Part shown: piece by piece, positions 6,848 to 14,925 of the stretch
Layout of the letters: every line of letters starts with the position of its first letter
How positions within the stretch are numbered: position 1 is the first letter of the stretch
Source of the DNA: Methanosarcinales archaeon
GTDB taxonomy: Archaea; Halobacteriota; Methanosarcinia; Methanosarcinales; EX4572-44
Assembly: GCA_004212095.1 (NCBI GenBank)
Contig: RXIJ01000036.1
Span: 1 to 29,372 of the forward strand
Length of the DNA: 29,372 bases
Reading direction: 5' to 3'
The notes under the pieces: model-generated
Told to the model about the DNA's origin: nothing
The model's input: only the letters and a program-made list of their open reading frames with translations
Database searches by the model: none
Made by a program: the position numbers and the translations under genes

Positions 6848-7507
6848 TTATTTGTACGTAATGTCAGTGCTTTTTTTCAGTATCAGAAGAAGTTTTTTTG
6901 CCCATTTCAGTTTTTTCTTTTTTATCTCATTGACACTGGAATCTTCAAAGTCGAATCCTATGAGTGTGATAGTTGCGCTATTGAAGTGTGCTGCAAGAAA
7001 CACACATCGGTCACCATCAGTGAACCCAGCAAAGTTGTAAACATTATAAAGCGGCTTTGTTTGTGTTGTGCCAATCACGTTTTCAAGTTTTGGCACGATA
7101 CTTGTGATTGCTTCGATGTTATCACCATGTGCATGCGCTAATATGATTGTGCCCTGTTTACTTGCCTCTATTTCCGCTTCGATATTATCAGCATCAAGAT
7201 CAGTTACGATGATTGTTGGCTGTATGTTTTGCTGGAGCAGTACCTCGGTTGCACCATCTGCTGCAATGATTACATCATAATCAGTTGTATCACTTTTGTT
7301 AAGTTCTGTGGCAAGTGCTGGAGCATTTCCACAGACAAGCACTCGGTTTCCCCTGATTAATTTACTGAGCACTGCCGGATCTGTAGTGTGTTTATGTTTG
7401 TAGAGCAATTGTGATAAAAGATGGGTCGCACGCTCATCCCCGGCCTGGTCAAAGCCCATATCTTTTATTATTTGTTTATAAAGTAGATCCCATTGTGTGA
7501 AGTCCAT
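6848..7507 (-). CDS. mptE: 6-hydroxymethyl-7,8-dihydropterin pyrophosphokinase (MptE, DUF115)
   Basis: MptE activates 6-hydroxymethyl-dihydropterin with ATP during tetrahydromethanopterin synthesis, replacing bacterial FolK. The DUF115 pattern is clear: VCGNAP (58-63), AADGA (82-86), VTDLDAD (101-107) and HAHGDN (125-130), followed by NFAGFTDGDRCV and LIGFDFEDSS. The length of 219 residues fits the archaeal family. The end is lysine-rich (KKKKLKWAKK). It is transcribed as a separate unit, with an intergenic palindrome pair (7570-7614) upstream. It supports a methanopterin-using organism. Confidence 0.9.
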   Translation of the reverse strand: MDFTQWDLLYKQIIKDMGFDQAGDERATHLLSQLLYKHKHTTDPAVLSKLIRGNRVLVCGNAPALATELNKSDTTDYDVIIAADGATEVLLQQNIQPTIIVTDLDADNIEAEIEASKQGTIILAHAHGDNIEAITSIVPKLENVIGTTQTKPLYNVYNFAGFTDGDRCVFLAAHFNSATITLIGFDFEDSSVNEIKKKKLKWAKKLLLILKKSTDITYK

Positions 7508-7569
7508 TTTTCGTTTTTTCCTGTTGTTCCTTTATGTAGTTAAACTTAGCTCTTTTGCATTTTTCACAC

Positions 7570-7614
7570 CTGCAAAGCTGCGCTTTGCAGAACTACACAA
7601 CTTCGCTTTTACAG
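7570..7614. repeat. Intergenic palindrome pair upstream of mptE
   Basis: A perfect hairpin occupies 7570-7590: arm CTGCAAAGC, loop TGC, arm GCTTTGCAG. It is followed at 7592-7614 by a mixed half-palindrome (ACTACACAACTTCG joined to CTTTTACAG). The same two-part arrangement, read from the minus strand, occurs at 17278-17334, so this is a dispersed element of ~45-57 bp. The surrounding 252-bp gap (7508-7759) holds no other gene that I can support. Confidence 0.7.
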
Positions 7615-7759
7615 TCTTGATGCTGATGAAAATCCACAATTTTTCAGATCCAAAAGATACAGAAAACCCTCACGTACTATTCTTAGGCGAGGGAGAATGA
7701 GGTAATTCCCCCCCATAGTCTACAGTCAAAAAGGAGCCTAGAACAAATACAATTATGTT

Positions 7760-8839
7760 TTATTTAAAAGTAAATGTGCCTCTTGAAAATGCCCTTTGGT
7801 ATTTCTTATCTTTCATAGCTTCCTTGACTGCAGAGGTTAGATCTAACGCTTCTTCCATAGGAACTCCCCAGAAGTTTCTTCCTATTATTCTTCCTTCAGC
7901 GCCGCCTTCCATTACAACTTTTGTTTGCTCTACCAATTCTTCCTTAGCATTTCCTTTAATCTTTGGTCCGCCAGAGACCACCATGAACGATTCGGGTGCA
8001 GCATCTGTAAGATATGTCACTCTTTCAACAAGTTGTTCGTGTGATAATTGTTCACCCTTTTCAGGCTCAAACTCTAAATATTTTTCTATGCCTTTAACCT
8101 TTTTTTCCTGGCTCTGTATGTATGCAAAATACTCATCCCTGTTTTTATCGGTTACTGGAGTCGGGTACTTTGTTTTAATTATATCAGCGCCAATTGAAGC
8201 TGCAAGGCTGCATGCCGTACTTGTCCAGTATAGTGTATCTTTTATATTATCAACTCCCTTTCCCCTGGCATAAGCCCAGACGACTGCTGGAAATCCATTT
8301 GCATGAGCTTCGCGTACAATCGTAGCAACTCGTTCCATATCTTCCCTAATCATATCAGATCCTGGATAAAGAGATGTTCCTATAGCTGTTGCACCCAGAT
8401 TCGTAGCATCTTTTATATCTCCAATAATTGACTGTATTGAGGCACTATCTGGCTGGTTAAGCCTCCCATCGATCTTGTAAATCAATGGTAAATCCGGTTT
8501 CACAAAATTACTGGCATAAGCTGCAACACCTGGATGCAGTACATACGCAGAATAGCCACCTGCATTAGCCAGCTCAGCAACTGCTCTTGGGTCTGCGCAG
8601 CCCCGCCCTGTCAGTTCAATTTCTTCTGGGGTTGGGTTTTCTCTCCTCCACTTGAACAGATGTCCAGTTCCATGCTCTATTAGCTGGTCAAATGGCAAAC
8701 TCAGAAAAGTTCCATGTCCAGGTCCATTAACATAAAGCATACTATAGAGCTTCTTTAATATTGCCTCACTACGGTTATAATTTTTAAAATCCTGAAGTTT
8801 TGGCCTACTTGCAAGATTTGCTTCAACATTGACATTCAT
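7760..8839 (-). CDS. Class I fructose-bisphosphate aldolase (DhnA/FbaB type)
   Basis: This is a TIM-barrel Schiff-base aldolase, expected to split or form fructose 1,6-bisphosphate with DHAP and glyceraldehyde 3-phosphate. At 359 residues it matches the long FbaB-like branch. Signposts are LPFDQLIEHG (48-57), AVVWAYARGKGV (185-196), GADIIKTKYP (217-226), where Lys222 is the likely Schiff-base residue, and the phosphate-binding turns VVSGGPK and GRIIGRN near the C-terminus. The start at 8839 is backed by GGTGTGG. The related archaeal ADH synthase is shorter (~270 residues), which argues against that alternative. A TATA-like box lies just upstream, so it need not depend on the transporter gene before it. 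Confidence 0.88.
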   Translation of the reverse strand: MNVNVEANLASRPKLQDFKNYNRSEAILKKLYSMLYVNGPGHGTFLSLPFDQLIEHGTGHLFKWRRENPTPEEIELTGRGCADPRAVAELANAGGYSAYVLHPGVAAYASNFVKPDLPLIYKIDGRLNQPDSASIQSIIGDIKDATNLGATAIGTSLYPGSDMIREDMERVATIVREAHANGFPAVVWAYARGKGVDNIKDTLYWTSTACSLAASIGADIIKTKYPTPVTDKNRDEYFAYIQSQEKKVKGIEKYLEFEPEKGEQLSHEQLVERVTYLTDAAPESFMVVSGGPKIKGNAKEELVEQTKVVMEGGAEGRIIGRNFWGVPMEEALDLTSAVKEAMKDKKYQRAFSRGTFTFK

Positions 8840-8870
8840 TTTTCCACACCAGAACTTTAACAGGACTCAA

Positions 8871-8881
8871 GATTTATAAAA
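8871..8881 (-). promoter_or_regulatory. Probable TATA box for the aldolase gene
   Basis: On the minus strand the sequence TTTTATAAATC lies ~32 bp before the aldolase start at 8839, the right distance for an archaeal promoter with a short leader carrying GGTGTGG. Assigned by pattern only. Confidence 0.45.
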
Positions 8882-8920
8882 CTTCTCCTCGCAAATCCTT
8901 CTGCGTGGGGCTGTCAAACA

Positions 8921-10015
8921 CTACTTGCTTTTGTAGTACGATGGTTTGTAAAAAATAAAGCTTAATGCCGAGCATACTGATGCAAAACCGCACACGATGT
9001 GATAACTTTCTATCTGTGTGAGAAAAAGACCGCCGGCAACATCATAAAGCCCTCCACCGATAAAAGAGCCAAATACAGCAGCCATGCTTATAACTGCGGT
9101 GAGTAACCCAATGGATGTGCCTTTATCGGTATTATGTTTTAGCAGTGTACTCACTGAACCAACATATATAAATGACCAAGAGACCGCGACAACAATCATG
9201 CTGAAGACCACCTGATAGTAGGCTGTAACAAAACAGAAGCTTGCAAAGGCAACAGTCGACGCTAAATACCCGATTTTAATAAACTTTTCACTGTTGTCGG
9301 TTTTGAGCCGCTGCATAAAAAAGAACTGTGAAATTGGATTAACAGAGTATATTAAACCTATCACAAGTTCCTGTGCACCAAGAGCTTTTAAATACAACGG
9401 GAAGATTATCCACACACTACAGGCACCTGCATGGCGTGTAAAATACGTAATATAAATATTCCAGTTTTTTTTAATTGTTTCAATAGAAAAGGGACTTTGT
9501 TTTTGTTTGGTGGAATGGATATCTGGTAGTCTGACCAATAAAATGAAAGACATTAAAAAAAATATTGATGATAAAAAAAATATGCTTTTCAAGTTTGCTA
9601 TTATTCCAGCAATTAGGGCACCTGCTGTCCAGCCGAGAGCACCAAAAGAAGAAAATTTTCCAATATCTTTTTTTAATGAGTGAACATAACTTATTAGCAC
9701 CGGGGGAAACATCCCTGCACTAAAACCTGCAAGGGCTCTGATAAATGTAAGATTTTGTGGGGTTGTCGCAAACATTTGAAAAAAGAAAAATAAAGCAGAG
9801 GCTGCAAAGCTGATATATAATAACATCCGTTGTGAGTACATATCTGCTGCTCGCCCAAAGATATATGAAGAAATAAACAGTGTAATTCCATAAACAGCTC
9901 CAATAATTCCTATCTGTGTGTGCGTTGCTCCAAGCTGCTCGGCAAACAATGGTATGTAGATCAAGCACATGAAGATCGACGAATTTGCAAACAGCTGGAT
10001 TAGATTTAATCTCAT
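8921..10015 (-). CDS. Major facilitator superfamily transporter
   Basis: This hydrophobic protein of ~364 residues has about eleven to twelve membrane helices in two halves. After the second helix it carries SYIFGRAADMYSQRMLL, the MFS motif-A loop (GxxaDxxsqR). The second half has the matching IGLIYSVNPISQFFFMQRLKT loop. The substrate cannot be read from sequence; the family includes drug and sugar exporters. The start is set at the ATG at 10015 because GGTG stands four bases upstream; a TTG directly before it would add one residue. It is shorter than the usual ~400 residues. The aldolase gene follows 81 bp downstream on the same strand with its own likely promoter. Confidence 0.88.
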   Translation of the reverse strand: MRLNLIQLFANSSIFMCLIYIPLFAEQLGATHTQIGIIGAVYGITLFISSYIFGRAADMYSQRMLLYISFAASALFFFFQMFATTPQNLTFIRALAGFSAGMFPPVLISYVHSLKKDIGKFSSFGALGWTAGALIAGIIANLKSIFFLSSIFFLMSFILLVRLPDIHSTKQKQSPFSIETIKKNWNIYITYFTRHAGACSVWIIFPLYLKALGAQELVIGLIYSVNPISQFFFMQRLKTDNSEKFIKIGYLASTVAFASFCFVTAYYQVVFSMIVVAVSWSFIYVGSVSTLLKHNTDKGTSIGLLTAVISMAAVFGSFIGGGLYDVAGGLFLTQIESYHIVCGFASVCSALSFIFYKPSYYKSK

Positions 10016-10290
10016 CAAACACCTTTTAGAAACATTAAGAATATTTTGTAGTGGTTAATAAACGTTGACATTACTGTTTTAAACAGCTAACAAAGAAATT
10101 CAAATCCTTGTGAAATAAAACTTATCCATCCACTCCATGACTTGACTGGCAATATAAAATTTGTATCTGTTTTGATCTCCTTTTCTATGCAAATACTAAA
10201 ACTTTTTATCCCAAAACCAACAATATATCACGCCTGGAAGAAAATTTAACCTGACAAGTATGTATATTAAAAAAAGAGGGTAAATACGTT

Positions 10291-10668
10291 ATGCCAAGTA
10301 TTTTAGATAAAATCATTGGGACAGGCTCTACAAAAGAACCTGAAACCGGAGAATATAGCGAAATTGATTTGAGTGAGTTTGAAGAGGGTATTGAAGGTGA
10401 AGTGCCCTGTATGTATATTAAAATTGCAGAGTTGACCGGGCTTGAACAACTCCCAAAACTTAAAGAAGAAATCTATAAAGGAAATGCACTGCTAATTGAT
10501 ATATCTGCTACAAAACGTGATAAAATGACGTTAGAACGTGTTATTAAAGAGCTGAAACATGTAATTGGTGACGTTCATGGTGACATTGCTGGAATCGGTG
10601 AGGATCAGATCATTGCAACACCGCATAATGTTAAGATTGACAGATCAAAAGTAGTTGTGAGAATGTAG
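10291..10668 (+). CDS. sepF: SepF-like archaeal cell-division protein
   Basis: Archaeal SepF anchors FtsZ to the membrane during division. This 125-residue protein has the short N-terminal segment MPSILDKIIGTG that forms the amphipathic membrane-binding helix in the family, an acidic linker (ETGEYSEIDLSEFEEG) and then the compact SepF domain (~40-125). Its signature elements are GNALLIDISATKRDKMTLERVIKELK and DIAGIGEDQIIATP. Length and domain order are normal. GAGGG lies upstream of the ATG. It is followed after 238 bp by an Era-like GTPase cluster linked in other archaea to vesicle formation, so two membrane-shaping systems lie side by side. Confidence 0.88.
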   Translation: MPSILDKIIGTGSTKEPETGEYSEIDLSEFEEGIEGEVPCMYIKIAELTGLEQLPKLKEEIYKGNALLIDISATKRDKMTLERVIKELKHVIGDVHGDIAGIGEDQIIATPHNVKIDRSKVVVRM

Positions 10669-10906
10669 TTTGTAAGGTTTGAATCGTGCTTTCCAGAAGG
10701 CCAAAAGCTGCTGTTGCGTTATCCATTCGTGTATTGTCGGACTCATGCTATTTTGACATCTGTTGGGTGCATGGTGCATATTTATGTCGCTCAAATTCGT
10801 GTTCTTGTCTTGTAGACATTGAAAAACAGTGATAAAATAATATAGTTAAGCAGTATTTAAGAAACAGATAGTAGAAAAAAAATAATAAGTCACATCGAGG
10901 ACAGAA

Positions 10907-11527
10907 ATGGTAATTAATTTATTTTCATGGATAAAACGTCTTTTTAAGAAGAAAAAGAAGGCTAAAATAGGCATCTATGGGCCCCCGAATGCAGGAAAGA
11001 CCACTCTTGCAAACCGTATAGTGCGTGACTGGTCTGGTGATGCCATGGGACCGGTATCACATATACCACACGAAACACGTAGAGCGCGAAGACGTGAGGA
11101 CGTTATCATAGAAGCAAACGGTACCACGGTTACACTTGACATTATTGATACGCCAGGGCTTGCAACCAAAATAGACTTCCATGGATTTATGGCATGTGGA
11201 ATGGAAGAAGAAGAAGCCAAGAGACGAGCAAAGGAAGCAACCGAGGGGGTAATAGAGGCAGTCAAATGGCTTGAGGATCTAGATGGAGTAATACTTGTGA
11301 TGGACGCAACGGAAGACCCATTCACACAGGTAAATGTCACCGTTATCGGAAATATGGAGGCAAGAAAACTGCCTTTAGTTATTGCAGCAAATAAAATAGA
11401 TGTGCAAACAGCTTCACCAGCCCGTATCAGGGGGGCATTCCCGCAACATCCAACCATACCAATATCTGCTCTTGAAGGGATAAACACAGACCAACTTTAT
11501 AAAGAAATAGCAAAGCGGTTCGGGTGA
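10907..11527 (+). CDS. Era-like GTP-binding protein (OapA/ArvA type)
   Basis: This is a small GTPase of 206 residues with every G motif: G1 GPPNAGKTT (25-33), G3 DTPG (81-84), G4 NKID (162-165) and G5 SAL (187-189). The basic segment ETRRARRRED (56-65) lies in switch I. Residues 1-18 form an amphipathic helix plus a lysine run (SWIKRLFKKKKK), a likely membrane-contact element. In euryarchaea, the three-gene set GTPase, DUF2073 and zinc ribbon is conserved; in haloarchaea it is named oapABC/arvABC and the GTPase has been reported to drive extracellular vesicle release. The same gene order follows here, eight bases away. The start is supported by GAGG nine bases before the ATG. Confidence 0.9.
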   Translation: MVINLFSWIKRLFKKKKKAKIGIYGPPNAGKTTLANRIVRDWSGDAMGPVSHIPHETRRARRREDVIIEANGTTVTLDIIDTPGLATKIDFHGFMACGMEEEEAKRRAKEATEGVIEAVKWLEDLDGVILVMDATEDPFTQVNVTVIGNMEARKLPLVIAANKIDVQTASPARIRGAFPQHPTIPISALEGINTDQLYKEIAKRFG

Positions 11528-11534
11528 ATGCAGT

Positions 11535-11915
11535 ATGTCACAAAACAAAAACAATTCCCAAACAAACATACAACTTGACTTCATATCAGAAGGTAAACTT
11601 GCACAGATGGCTCCTATGGAAAAGATACGTATGCTACTTGATGAGGTCCGCTCAGGAAAGATTGTCGTGCTTGAGCGCGGACTTGCACCAGATGAGGAAG
11701 CAAAGTTAATAGAAATGACAATGACCGAAATAATACCGGATGAGTTCAGTGGCATAGAAATCGAAAGCTACCCAATAGAACAAAACACAAGTTTTCTCAG
11801 AAAAATACTGGGCAAAAACACCACAAAAACACGTCTAACAATTATTGGACCAGCCGATCAACTCAAAACGATCAGAAAAGATAGGGACATGATCACAGCC
11901 ATCGTAACAAAATAA
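11535..11915 (+). CDS. DUF2073 family protein (OapB/ArvB type)
   Basis: This 126-residue protein is the second member of the GTPase cluster. The DUF2073 body runs from LDFISEGKLAQMAPMEKIRMLLDEVRSGKIVVLERGL through DEEAKLIEMTMTEIIPDEFSGIEIESYP to a C-terminal strand RLTIIGPADQLKTI. There are no membrane segments and no known catalytic residues. It starts eight bases after the GTPase stop and is followed by the zinc-ribbon gene, so all three are surely co-transcribed. A role as partner of the GTPase is inferred from the conserved neighbourhood. Confidence 0.88.
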   Translation: MSQNKNNSQTNIQLDFISEGKLAQMAPMEKIRMLLDEVRSGKIVVLERGLAPDEEAKLIEMTMTEIIPDEFSGIEIESYPIEQNTSFLRKILGKNTTKTRLTIIGPADQLKTIRKDRDMITAIVTK

Positions 11916-11936
11916 TAGAATAAAGATGATGTAATC

Positions 11937-12296
11937 ATGCCGCACCAATGCACAAAATGCCATGCCATTTATCAGGAAGGCAGTACCGTGATACTGAACG
12001 GCTGCCCAAAATGCGGGAACAACAAATTCGAGTACATCAAAGAGAGAAAAGACAAAGTAGATATTGATAACATCATTCAAGAAACACCTGCGACCAAGAA
12101 AAGAAGAAAAATGACACCAGAGAGTGTAGAGTCAGTACGAATAGTCTCGTCAGGTGAATACGAACTCAACCTTGATTCCCTGCTCAAGAGAGATGATATA
12201 GTACTTGGACTGAAAAACGAAGGTGAATATATAGTACCACTGACAACAATCTTTGATCGGCACAAAAAGAAAAAAATTATAGAAAAAAAGAAATAA
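11937..12296 (+). CDS. Zinc-ribbon protein (OapC/ArvC type)
   Basis: The N-terminus holds a zinc ribbon with two cysteine pairs, C5/C8 and C23/C26 (QCTKCHAIY ... NGCPKCGNN), then a charged linker rich in lysine. The C-terminal domain (~65-119) includes ESVRIVSSGEYELNLDSLLKRDDIVLGL. The length of 119 residues and the position as third gene after the Era-like GTPase and DUF2073 match the conserved archaeal cluster. The molecular function is unknown. It ends in a very lysine-rich tail (HKKKKIIEKKK). The polyprenyl synthase gene converges on it from the other strand. Confidence 0.88.
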   Translation: MPHQCTKCHAIYQEGSTVILNGCPKCGNNKFEYIKERKDKVDIDNIIQETPATKKRRKMTPESVESVRIVSSGEYELNLDSLLKRDDIVLGLKNEGEYIVPLTTIFDRHKKKKIIEKKK

Positions 12297-12418
12297 AAAT
12301 TGAAACTCTGTTGTGGCTCGTGAAGATCTATGCAATCCTATGATTCATATCATTGTATATCCCTTACGTTTGATTACGATAAAAAAAGATCAGGACTCCC
12401 AACACGAATTGATTGATG

Positions 12419-13540
12419 CTAAAAATCACGTTCAATCATATAATATGCCCATGCTTTTAAAATATCTTTATAATTACTATCTGGCAAAACATCAAGATAG
12501 TTCAATGCACCTTTGATAGACCGATTGCGGTCCCCTACTATATACGCCTTAGCAAGCTCTTTTGTATAGTCAATTGCACCAAGATCCATAAACAAGTCTT
12601 CCACTGATTGCAGTTCTTCTGTAGTAGCATGCTGATTTCCAAGAATTGATTCCAAAAATTTTATTTGTTTACTATTAGCTTCCTGGTACGCTTTCCACAG
12701 GATAATTGTTCTTTTTCCCTCTTTTATATCTGACCAGCGGGGTTTCCCGACCACCGTTTCATTTCCAACGACACCAATAACATCATCCTGTATCTGAAAC
12801 GCTATACCACAGTGTTTAGTAAACTCTGATAAGGATTGCACGTACTCGTTCATAGGTTCATATCGCTTTAAACCTATAACAGCACCAGCCTCCCCGCAAA
12901 ACTGGTAAAGTACACCTGTTTTCAGGTACAGCATCATGATGATATTTTCTTCGGATATTTCGTTTATTGGTTTTTTTGAATAAAGAACATCTAAGGTTTC
13001 TCCTTCTACGATTTGAATGTTTATTTCCAACGCTAATTTTTTAATTAAATTTAGCGTAATCACTGGATCAACCGAATGTTCAAGACTGAGATTTGTCATA
13101 AATCCGCCAATAGACCAGCCCTGCTGAACATCACCAGTTAACATGGAAATAGTTCCACCGTAATGTTCTGCCTCATCCTGATCGAACTTATATGTTTCAA
13201 GGGCTTTTTCCATCATCAGGGAATGTACTGTTGGTACGCCGCGCCTGAAAGAATCCCGATCAATCCAGTCATCATGGACAAGAGTCCATGTATGAAACAG
13301 CTCTACTGCTGCGGCTGCTGGCAGGGCAATTTTCTCGTCCCCGCCAACTGCACCGCAACAAAGTAAAAGTACAGACGGTCTCAATGACTTTCCGGAACTT
13401 CCCGGATACAACATCACAGATTCATAAATATCATCTGGTCTGAATTTTTGAATGTTTTCAAAAATGTAATCATATATAATCTTTCTACGATCTCCAAGTT
13501 CCTTTGTTATTATTTCTTTGTTTGAATAATAATTTACCAT
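12419..13540 (-). CDS. Isoprenyl diphosphate synthase (geranylgeranyl or farnesyl diphosphate synthase type)
   Basis: It extends isoprenoid chains from IPP and an allylic diphosphate, the feed for archaeal ether lipids. Seen are the IPP-site GKSLRP (50-55), the first aspartate-rich motif DDWID (90-94, after LVH), RRGVPTVH, the KTG of LYLKTGVLYQFC, and the second aspartate-rich region QDDVIG (251-256), which ends in glycine rather than aspartate, a variant common in the archaeal and actinobacterial branch. At 373 residues it is a little long. Chain length cannot be assigned safely. It is monocistronic and convergent with the GTPase cluster. Confidence 0.9.
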   Translation of the reverse strand: MVNYYSNKEIITKELGDRRKIIYDYIFENIQKFRPDDIYESVMLYPGSSGKSLRPSVLLLCCGAVGGDEKIALPAAAAVELFHTWTLVHDDWIDRDSFRRGVPTVHSLMMEKALETYKFDQDEAEHYGGTISMLTGDVQQGWSIGGFMTNLSLEHSVDPVITLNLIKKLALEINIQIVEGETLDVLYSKKPINEISEENIIMMLYLKTGVLYQFCGEAGAVIGLKRYEPMNEYVQSLSEFTKHCGIAFQIQDDVIGVVGNETVVGKPRWSDIKEGKRTIILWKAYQEANSKQIKFLESILGNQHATTEELQSVEDLFMDLGAIDYTKELAKAYIVGDRNRSIKGALNYLDVLPDSNYKDILKAWAYYMIERDF

Positions 13541-13866
13541 ATTTTACCACCAAAGTACACGTTGTTAATTCTTCTCCTGCCAGTGCCTTGTAATTTTTCA
13601 CTCAAATGTGTGAAGAAAGTATAAACTTTCCCATGACTGCCAGTCAACATTTTAGATGCAACAACATAGATTACGAAATTGACCGAGGAAAACGAGTTAC
13701 AAAAAGATAATATTAAAAAAATGGATGAAAAGATGAACAGAATCATAATGTGACTTATGAAAACTGACGATTTCTGGAAAGAAATGGAATGGCGAGAGTG
13801 TCAAGATGGCAGACTTTGAGACAATCCCAATAAGATATATAACTAAAAAGGATTTGTATCTATTAT
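13541..13866. other. 326-bp gap: promoters and a possible coding scrap
   Basis: The left part must hold the synthase promoter (minus strand). On the plus strand, 13667-13752 reads a 27-codon coiled-coil-like stretch (KLTEENELQKDNIKKMDEK) bounded by stops, which may be the tail of a lost gene. A TATATAAC box at about 13834-13843 lies ~26 bp before the next ATG, so that gene may be leaderless or nearly so. I see nothing else. Confidence 0.35.
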
Positions 13867-14217
13867 ATGGATTCTGAAAAAAAAGAGTCTGTTTGGACTC
13901 CCGAATTAGTGGAAAAATTACTGGATGACTTAAAAGACTATGCAGACAAATTCACAACTTACAAGCAAAAAGAGGGAGAAACACATAATAAACACCTACT
14001 AACAATCACAAAACATAATAGAAATGTTTTGTATGTATTGATCATATTTCTTGGGCTTATTATAGCTTCCATGGGCTATCTTACTCTTAGTGAGAAAGTG
14101 AGTGGAGATGCTTTACTCTTCTTGGTAGGAACGATTACTGGATATGTTATTGTTTTTATTCAAAAACTGATCTTCGATACTAATGTTGAGCTACCTGTGA
14201 ACGATGAAAATATATAA
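13867..14217 (+). CDS. Hypothetical two-helix membrane protein
   Basis: I do not recognise this 116-residue protein. A charged N-terminal half (~1-53) contains a predicted helix, WTPELVEKLLDDLKDYADKF. Two membrane helices follow, roughly 56-75 (VLYVLIIFLGLIIASMGYL) and 83-104 (ALLFLVGTITGYVIVFIQKL), and a short acidic tail. Both ends should lie on the same side. The TATA-like box ~26 bp upstream suits this ATG. Proteins of this build are common next to phage or mobile genes, but no partner is visible; the gene stands between two gene-poor stretches. Confidence 0.6.
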   Translation: MDSEKKESVWTPELVEKLLDDLKDYADKFTTYKQKEGETHNKHLLTITKHNRNVLYVLIIFLGLIIASMGYLTLSEKVSGDALLFLVGTITGYVIVFIQKLIFDTNVELPVNDENI

Positions 14218-14925
14218 ATATGCAGTAGTTCGCTAACTTTTATCGTTTTATTGGTCTTGTGTTAGTACGTCTGGTTAATCGGAAATGTCAACTTGCAGGT
14301 GCTATTAACAGCTGTTGAATTCATCATAGTTCAATCGATTCCGATTCAAACCACCATTTTTCAAATTTTGATTCTAAAATATCTGAAATGACTGGCTGGT
14401 TTATATCAGTTATAAATACTTTTTTCATTCCAATTGTCTTATTGTTATGGGGCCTCTCAAGCCTGAAATGTTTCCCATTGGATATAAGCCAGTATAGTAT
14501 CTTGTCACATTGCCTAATTTTATTTCATTTTTGTGATATTTTGCTAATTCAAATATCCACTATATTTTGGATTTTATAGTTATTGCGCTTCCATCACTTT
14601 TCAATTTCTGTGATAGGGGGTATTCATTTTGAGAATCGGCGCCAACAACACTGCCCTCCTACTGCCGTGTAATGGTGGGACAAAAATCCGGTTGGCTCCA
14701 TTCAACGCACACAACCGAACTGTGCTGCATTTGCCGGTAAAGAAACCGACATTAACAAGCATATCGAGCAAAAGAAAGCACATAAGTAGGCATTTATGAA
14801 ACGGAAATTGACAACAGATGGTTTTGATGAATCTGCAAAGTGTGCCCTGTGTAATTTTTAGCACCAGGCACGCTTGATGGCATCAATAGTAATGTCTATA
14901 TTGGGGAACACCACTTGAAACATAT
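14218..14925. other. 708-bp gene-poor stretch
   Basis: No intact gene can be supported. The minus strand between 14324 and 14658 has coding-like but broken frames (listed separately). Around 14707-14728 a degenerate copy of the TGCACAAC-type palindrome can be seen (GCACA...TGTGC). TCTATATTG near 14894-14902 is a plausible TATA box for the marker 12 gene at 14926. The plus-strand open frames here are hydrophobic or arbitrary and lack start signals. Confidence 0.4.
14324..14658 (-). pseudogene. Possible decayed gene: interrupted frame plus coupled 34-codon ORF
   Basis: On the minus strand an open stretch from 14658 (EGSVVGADSQNEYPLSQK) meets one TAG at 14560-14562. It continues in frame (WIFELAKYHKNEIK ... 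GPITIRQLE) to a TGA at 14425-14427. That TGA overlaps by ATGA a 34-residue ORF at 14324-14428 beginning MKKVFITDINQPVISD. The amino-acid make-up looks protein-like, but no family is recognised and no start codon is clear for the first part. A pseudogene is the likeliest reading. Confidence 0.3.

Noticed and set aside
10669..10906. tRNA or other RNA gene in the larger gaps
   Set aside because: I looked for T-loop-like GGTTCGAATCC patterns and cloverleaf stems on both strands in the gaps and found none that fold fully.
13534..13746. A 70-codon minus-strand ORF upstream of the isoprenyl synthase
   Set aside because: It occupies the promoter region of that gene, has arbitrary composition and no start signal.
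14560..14562. In-frame TAG as a pyrrolysine codon
   Set aside because: TAG ends at least five intact genes in this window, and no pyl gene is seen.
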